A DNA stretch of 9,929 bases from Pseudomonadota bacterium. Its GTDB lineage: Bacteria; Pseudomonadota; Gammaproteobacteria; Acidithiobacillales; Acidithiobacillaceae. Location: contig JAKAFG010000060.1 in NCBI GenBank assembly GCA_021818125.1, forward strand, positions 1-9,929, read 5' to 3'. A program made the position numbers and the translations under genes. The notes beneath the pieces were generated by a model. It was not told the origin of the DNA. It searched no databases and was given only the letters and a program-made list of their open reading frames with translations. Positions 6,612-9,929 of this stretch are shown piece after piece; positions within the stretch are counted from its first letter, which is position 1, and each line of letters opens with the position of its first letter.

Positions 6612-7073
6612 CTATTTGCTACCCGAGGCCTTATCGAAGACCATCTGGCCGATTAGCTGATCAATATTGACCGCGCTTTGCGTCATGGTAATGGTGCCGC
6701 CCGGCTTCAGATCCTGCGGCATTCCACCCGGCTGAACGGCCACATATTGCTCGCCCAGCAACCCCTCGGTGTAAATGGACGCGCCCGTATCCGTCGGCAA
6801 TTTCACCTTCGGTTCGATACGCATAGTCACATTCGCCATGAAGGTCTTGGGGTCCATGCCGATGTGGGTCACCTCACCGATCGTGACTCCGCCCAGTCTG
6901 ACCGGGCTGCGCACCTTGAGACTGCCAACATTGGTGAAATCCGCATGCAGTACGTAACCGTCGTTGTAGGCGAAGCCGGAGAGGTTCCCTACGCGCAGTG
7001 CCAGCACCACCAAAGCGGCGATGCCGAGGAGCACAAAGATGCCCACCCACCAGTCTATCGCCCGTTTTTCCAT
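6612..7073 (-). CDS. mlaD: MCE-domain lipid transport protein MlaD
   Basis: Inner-membrane-anchored subunit whose MCE domains form a homohexameric ring in the periplasm, with a central hydrophobic channel for phospholipid. The 153 residues comprise one N-terminal transmembrane helix (about 9-27, WWVGIFVLLGIAALVVLAL) and one MCE domain (about 38-117) that includes VRLGGVTIGEV (58-68) and the pore-loop region YTEGLLGEQYV (101-111). A short tail contains a predicted helix (NIDQLIGQMVFDKA). It is shorter than E. coli MlaD (about 183 residues), mainly in the C-terminal helical part. The ATG at 7073 is preceded by AAGGGG about 10 nt upstream and lies 14 nt after the mlaE stop. Confidence 0.96.
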   Translation of the reverse strand: MEKRAIDWWVGIFVLLGIAALVVLALRVGNLSGFAYNDGYVLHADFTNVGSLKVRSPVRLGGVTIGEVTHIGMDPKTFMANVTMRIEPKVKLPTDTGASIYTEGLLGEQYVAVQPGGMPQDLKPGGTITMTQSAVNIDQLIGQMVFDKASGSK

Positions 7074-7087
7074 GCGCCGTCTACCCC

Positions 7088-7870
7088 TTAGGTGAATAAC
7101 AAAGCCGTGAGAATGAAATCGAGACCCAGCACCGCCAGCGACGCCGTCACCACGCTGCGGGTCGTGGCGTTACCCACGCCTTCCGCAGTCGGCTGTGCCG
7201 CGTAACCCTGCCAAGCGGCGATCCAGGTCACCACCAGCCCAAAGCAAAGGGCCTTGAACAGACCAGTCAGGATATCGCCTGAAAACGTCACATTGGACTG
7301 CATCTGCGCCCAAAAAGTGCCGCCATCCACGCCCAGCACCGGCACCGAAATAAGATACCCGCCGAAAATACCGACCAGATCAAAAATAGCGCAGAGTATA
7401 GGCACGACGATGATCCCCGCCCAGAGGCGGGGCGCCACGACCCAGGCAAACGGGTTGACCGCCATCATTTCCATGGCGCTTAACTGCTCCGTCGCCTTCA
7501 TGGAACTGATTTCAGCGGTCAGCGCCGATCCCGCCCGCCCAGCGAAGAGCAGCGCGGTCAGCACCGGCCCCAGCTCGCGCAGGAGCGACAGGGCAACCAG
7601 AGTGCCCAGTGCCGAAGTGGCGCCAAAGCGCACCAGCGCGTAATACCCCTGAAAACCCAGCACCATACCCGTGAAGAAAGCGGCGACCATCATCAGGAGC
7701 AGCGACCGCACCCCAAAGCCATACACCTGCTTGAGTAGTTGTTGAATGCTGAAATGGCGGTTGATCACCGCCACCAAACTCCGTAGCAGAAAACGGGCCG
7801 CGGCCCCCAGGTTAGGGATCGTCAGCAATACCTGCCGCCCCAGATTCGGCACAAAGTCCAGAAAGGCCAT
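7088..7870 (-). CDS. mlaE: Mla ABC transporter permease MlaE
   Basis: Integral inner-membrane permease of the phospholipid transport complex; two copies pair with MlaF below and the MlaD ring above. At 260 residues it has the family's usual length. Hydrophobic segments fit an N-terminal interfacial helix plus about five membrane helices (near 52-74, 88-110, 150-178, 199-220 and 240-259). The signature region RELGPVLTALLFAGRAGSA (98-116) followed by MKATEQLSAMEMMAVNP (124-140) is the conserved MlaE core and includes the predicted coupling helix that meets the ATPase. The ATG at 7870 follows the mlaF TAG by 3 nt, with GAGG inside the end of mlaF as a possible ribosome-binding site. Older names are Ttg2B and YrbE. 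Confidence 0.97.
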   Translation of the reverse strand: MAFLDFVPNLGRQVLLTIPNLGAAARFLLRSLVAVINRHFSIQQLLKQVYGFGVRSLLLMMVAAFFTGMVLGFQGYYALVRFGATSALGTLVALSLLRELGPVLTALLFAGRAGSALTAEISSMKATEQLSAMEMMAVNPFAWVVAPRLWAGIIVVPILCAIFDLVGIFGGYLISVPVLGVDGGTFWAQMQSNVTFSGDILTGLFKALCFGLVVTWIAAWQGYAAQPTAEGVGNATTRSVVTASLAVLGLDFILTALLFT

Positions 7871-7873
7871 GGT

Positions 7874-8698
7874 CTAAATCACCTCACCCGCAGCCGCTGA
7901 ACCCGTCAAAGCCGTGGCGTAATTATCTCTCGCTGGGTAATGAAAGGGCACCGGCCCATCCGGCTGCCCACCGAGAAACTGCCTGGCCAGTTCTGAATCA
8001 CTGGCCCGCAAGGCTTCTGGCGAACCTTCCGCAATGATTTTGCCGCCCGCGAGGATATAACCATAATCCGCGATAGAAAAAGTCTCCTGCACATCGTGAC
8101 TGACGAGAATACTGGTCGCTCCCAAGGCATCATTGAGGCGGCGGATCAGAGTCGCGATAATTCCCACACTGATGGGGTCCAAGCCGGTAAAAGGCTCATC
8201 ATAAAAAATCAGCATCGGATCCATCACCACCGCACGGGCCAGCGCCACCCGCCGCCCCATGCCACCGGAGAGCTCGGCGGGCATCAATCCAGCCGCACCC
8301 CGCAATCCCACCGCCTCCAGCTTCATCAGCACCAGTTTACGCAAAATACTCTCGTCCAGCCGGAAATGGCGGCGCAGAGGAAATGCGACATTTTCAAAGG
8401 CGCTAAAATCGGTAAACAGGGCGCTGTGCTGAAAAAGCATGCCCATGCGCCGCCGTAACCGGTATACCCCCTCAAAATCCAGTGTTTGTAGATCCTGCCC
8501 CGCCACCCGTATACGCCCGGACTGGGGCGCCAGCGTGCCGGCCATCAGATTCAGCATGGTCGTCTTGCCGCCACCGCTCGCACCCATGAGGGAGACAATA
8601 GCCCCTCGGGGAATACGCATATCCACCCCCGCCAGGACCGGATGCGGTCCCCGGGAAAAGTGCACATTTTCCAGTTCGACAAGGGCCTCAGCGGCCAT
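7874..8698 (-). CDS. mlaF: Mla ABC transporter ATP-binding protein MlaF
   Basis: Cytoplasmic ATPase that powers phospholipid movement by MlaFEDB. The 274 residues carry Walker A GASGGGKTT (39-47), Q-loop Gln90 (GMLFQ), signature LSGGMGRR (143-150), Walker B LIFYDEP (163-169), D-loop GLD and switch His201 in VSHD. The C-terminal tail FLGGQPDGPVPFHYP (241-255) is characteristic of MlaF and, in E. coli, reaches to the neighbouring subunit and MlaB. I chose the ATG at 8698, preceded by AGAGAG, because homologues start close to the first strand; an in-frame TTG at 8719 would add seven residues. It is the first gene of the cluster running to pdxA. Confidence 0.95.
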   Translation of the reverse strand: MAAEALVELENVHFSRGPHPVLAGVDMRIPRGAIVSLMGASGGGKTTMLNLMAGTLAPQSGRIRVAGQDLQTLDFEGVYRLRRRMGMLFQHSALFTDFSAFENVAFPLRRHFRLDESILRKLVLMKLEAVGLRGAAGLMPAELSGGMGRRVALARAVVMDPMLIFYDEPFTGLDPISVGIIATLIRRLNDALGATSILVSHDVQETFSIADYGYILAGGKIIAEGSPEALRASDSELARQFLGGQPDGPVPFHYPARDNYATALTGSAAAGEVI

Positions 8699-8730
8699 GG
8701 GCACTCTCTGCTTTTGCAATCATGGCGCAC

Positions 8731-8736
8731 AGTATA
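8731..8736 (-). promoter_or_regulatory. mlaF: Possible -10 box for the mla operon
   Basis: TATACT on the minus strand lies about 33 nt upstream of the mlaF ATG and matches TATAAT at five of six positions. No acceptable -35 hexamer is found 16-18 bp upstream (GC-rich GGCCCC there). The site is weak and could be chance. Confidence 0.25.
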
Positions 8737-8812
8737 AACCGAACGGTCAGCATGGGGCCAGAACGCCGCGCAGAAGCGATGAAAATCATACCTCGTTACC
8801 CGCTAAAAACCC

Positions 8813-8840
8813 TTGCATCCTCAGCGCATAGGCGTATAGT
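8813..8840 (+). promoter_or_regulatory. speD: Candidate sigma-70-type promoter for speD
   Basis: TTGCAT (8813-8818) and TATAGT (8835-8840) are separated by 16 bp. The -10 matches consensus at five of six positions; the -35 matches only in TTG. Transcription would begin near 8847, leaving a leader of roughly 160 nt before the speD ATG. This is the best -35/-10 pair I see in the intergenic region on this strand. Confidence 0.4.
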
Positions 8841-8874
8841 TCGTCGTCTGTTTCCACGGCACCGAAAGCAGTTA

Positions 8875-9007
8875 CTAAGGGGGTCAGTCCTTAAGAGACT
8901 TGGAGCAAGGCATCGTTCCAGCAAGGTAGGGCATAAAACCAAGTACTGTCTGGGGGTGCACGGGAGCTACTTCTTAACCGTTTATTAACTTTGGTAAGGG
9001 GGGCACC
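8875..9007 (+). promoter_or_regulatory. Structured leader upstream of speD (three potential hairpins)
   Basis: Hairpin 1 pairs CTAAGG (8875-8880) with CCTTAAG (8889-8895), leaving one bulged A. Hairpin 2 pairs CTTGGAGC (8899-8906) with GTTCC (8915-8919) plus AAG (8923-8925), with a 3-nt bulge and an 8-nt loop. Hairpin 3 pairs CTTAACC (8973-8979) with GGTAAG (8993-8998), extended by GGTGC (8955-8959) with GCACC (9003-9007); it encloses the speD Shine-Dalgarno AAGGGGGG (8996-9003). The CCTTA of hairpin 1 is also complementary to TAAGG at 8995-8999, so it could block the ribosome-binding site instead. The complementarity is seen directly; a regulatory role is inferred. I do not recognise a known riboswitch class. 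Confidence 0.35.
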
Positions 9008-9008
9008 T

Positions 9009-9410
9009 ATGCGCTCATTGGGACATCAAATCGTCGCAGATTTTTACCATTGTGACGGCAGTACCTTGTCTGATGTTGATTATGTTACAGATGCCATGCT
9101 CGAGGCCGCCCGGCGTGCCAATTGCACCATCGTGACGCAAACTTTTCACCACTTCTCGCCCTACGGGGTGAGCGGCGCCGTCATCGTCGCCGAGTCGCAT
9201 CTGGCCATTCACACCTGGCCGGAATATGGTTACGCAGCGGTGGATATTTTCACCTGCGGCGATATCATCCAGCCCGAGGATGCCTTGAATTATCTCAAGG
9301 AAGCCTTTGGCGCCGGGCAAGTCTCCACCATGGAGATGAAGCGCGGGCAAGTGGATATGATGGGCGTTCCTGCCCATGAGTTGCGCGTCAAGCCGGTTCT
9401 CTGCGCTTGA
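9009..9410 (+). CDS. speD: S-adenosylmethionine decarboxylase proenzyme, prokaryotic class 1B
   Basis: Pyruvoyl-dependent enzyme (also called SpeH) that decarboxylates S-adenosylmethionine to give the aminopropyl donor for spermidine. The 133-residue proenzyme is of the short Bacillus/Thermotoga type. It self-cleaves in AESHLAIHTWPE between Glu62 and Ser63, giving a beta chain and an alpha chain with an N-terminal pyruvoyl group made from Ser63. His68 and Cys83 (FTCGD) complete the set of active-site residues known from the Thermotoga maritima enzyme, with the same numbering. The ATG at 9009 has AAGGGGGG (8996-9003) 5 nt upstream; an in-frame TTG at 8991 lies upstream of that site and is unlikely. 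A long leader precedes the gene, and an intrinsic terminator separates it from speE. Confidence 0.97.
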   Translation: MRSLGHQIVADFYHCDGSTLSDVDYVTDAMLEAARRANCTIVTQTFHHFSPYGVSGAVIVAESHLAIHTWPEYGYAAVDIFTCGDIIQPEDALNYLKEAFGAGQVSTMEMKRGQVDMMGVPAHELRVKPVLCA

Positions 9411-9429
9411 AATGACTCACAGTGGTAAC

Positions 9430-9465
9430 GGGTGGACCTGGGTAACCGGTCCGCCCTTTTCTTTT
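9430..9465 (+). terminator. Intrinsic terminator between speD and speE
   Basis: GGGTGGACC (9430-9438) pairs with GGTCCGCCC (9448-9456) over nine base pairs, one of them G-U, around a 9-nt loop. The T-rich run TTTTCTTTT (9457-9465) follows at once. It begins 20 nt after the speD stop and is the clearest terminator in the window. It should end or attenuate speD transcripts before speE. Confidence 0.8.
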
Positions 9466-9532
9466 GCCTGTTTCTTCCGCAAAATCCCCCGCGAGAGCAC
9501 CCCCACCATCCCCAGCGTTGAGAGAGGCGGTT

Positions 9533-9929
9533 ATGAGCACAGAACTGTGGTACACCGAGCGCTATGAAGAGCACGGCGCAGCATTGAGCCTGAAAATCCG
9601 CGAAGTGCTGCATCGCGAGCAGAGTCCTTATCAGACCATCGAGATCTTCGAAACCGAGCAGTTCGGCACCCTCATGACGCTGGACGGGTTGGTGATGGTC
9701 ACCGACCGCGACAACTTTCTCTATCACGAAATGATGAGCCATCCGGCCCTCTTCACCCACCCGGGACCCAAACGGGTACTGATCATCGGCGGTGGTGACT
9801 GCGGCACCCTGCGCGAGGTGCTGCGCCATCGGGAAGTGGAAGAAGCCGTGCAGGTTGAGCTGGATGAGCGGGTCACCCGCGTCGCCGAGCGTTTCTTCCC
9901 GGAACTCTGTGAGAAAAATAATGACCCCC
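9533..9929 (+). CDS. speE: Spermidine synthase, N-terminal part (3' truncated by window edge)
   Basis: Transfers the aminopropyl group of decarboxylated S-adenosylmethionine (the SpeD product) to putrescine, giving spermidine and methylthioadenosine. The frame is open from the ATG at 9533 to the window end, giving 132 residues, a little under half of a usual SpeE. Visible are the N-terminal beta region (LWYTERYEEHG), the substrate-binding YHEMMSHP (64-71), the Rossmann GGGDCGTLREVL (86-97) that binds the aminopropyl donor, and the acidic VELDERV (108-114). GGGDC in place of GGGDG is a known variant. AGAGAGG about 5 nt upstream is the ribosome-binding site. No convincing promoter is visible in the 67 nt between the terminator and the ATG, so expression may depend on read-through from speD. 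Confidence 0.96.
   Translation, partial: MSTELWYTERYEEHGAALSLKIREVLHREQSPYQTIEIFETEQFGTLMTLDGLVMVTDRDNFLYHEMMSHPALFTHPGPKRVLIIGGGDCGTLREVLRHREVEEAVQVELDERVTRVAERFFPELCEKNNDP

Larger units (their letters stand above)
8699..9008. other. Divergent intergenic region between mlaF and speD (310 bp)
   Basis: This is the only sizeable non-coding stretch in the window. The mlaF-proximal part (8699-8812) should hold the promoter of the eight-gene mla-to-pdxA cluster. Candidate -10 boxes on the minus strand are TATACT (8731-8736) and TATGAT (8785-8790), neither with a convincing -35. The speD-proximal part (8813-9008) holds a better promoter candidate and a long, potentially structured leader, listed separately. 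A basic 88-codon open frame (8722-8988, plus strand) crosses the region but has no ribosome-binding site and no recognisable features, so I do not call it a gene. Confidence 0.7.

Noticed and set aside
8722..8988. Open frame of 88 codons crossing the mlaF-speD intergenic region on the plus strand.
   Set aside because: No ribosome-binding site at its ATG, a basic composition without recognisable domain, and it runs through the likely speD promoter and leader. Probably chance.
9788..9802. GGGDC in place of GGGDG in spermidine synthase.
   Set aside because: A known natural variant in the family; the catalytic and donor-binding surroundings look intact.
1..9929. Search for CRISPR repeats, tRNA or rRNA genes, insertion sequences, attachment sites and toxin-antitoxin or defence modules.
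   Set aside because: None seen by eye. The HNH gene alone, without partner genes, does not support a defence island.

Overview
The window is a dense, moderately GC-rich stretch of proteobacterial chromosome made up mainly of housekeeping genes. I see no insertion sequences, tRNA or rRNA genes, or CRISPR array. The Gram-negative assignment rests on a complete Mla outer-membrane lipid transport operon, an FtsN-like SPOR protein directly behind argS, PdxA and RsmA. Gene content and order would suit a chemolithotrophic Acidithiobacillus-like or other beta/gamma-related proteobacterium, but that taxonomic guess is inference from memory.

Layout: (1) 1-1590, plus strand: the 3' end of argS, then a membrane-anchored SPOR-domain protein. 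(2) 1556-2826, minus strand: rsmA (ksgA), then a YbjN-family gene joined to it by a 4-nt ATGA overlap; the YbjN gene runs 35 nt into the 3' end of the SPOR gene. (3) 2889-3443, plus strand: a single HNH nuclease-like gene lying between rsmA and pdxA. (4) 3470-8698, minus strand: a tightly packed probable operon, mlaF-mlaE-mlaD-mlaC-mlaB, then a YadG-like ABC ATPase, an RqcP/Hsp15-like S4 RNA-binding protein and pdxA. Most junctions are overlaps or gaps under 15 nt. (5) 8699-9008: a divergent control region of about 310 bp. (6) 9009-9929, plus strand: speD, a clear intrinsic terminator, and the 5' part of speE.

How the genes work together: MlaFEDB forms the inner-membrane ABC complex and MlaC the periplasmic lipid carrier that maintains outer-membrane asymmetry. 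The co-transcribed YadG-like ATPase has no permease beside it. The S4 protein suggests ribosome-associated quality control or 50S recycling, and pdxA belongs to vitamin B6 synthesis. SpeD makes decarboxylated S-adenosylmethionine, which SpeE uses to make spermidine.

I found no strong sign of a wholly new system. The best candidate for undescribed biology is the long speD leader (about 8847-9008). It contains three potential hairpins, and one CCTTA segment could pair either with a nearby decoy TAAGG or with the speD Shine-Dalgarno sequence. A terminator then separates speD from speE. Together these suggest layered control of spermidine synthesis, but this comes from reading base pairing by eye and has not been tested.
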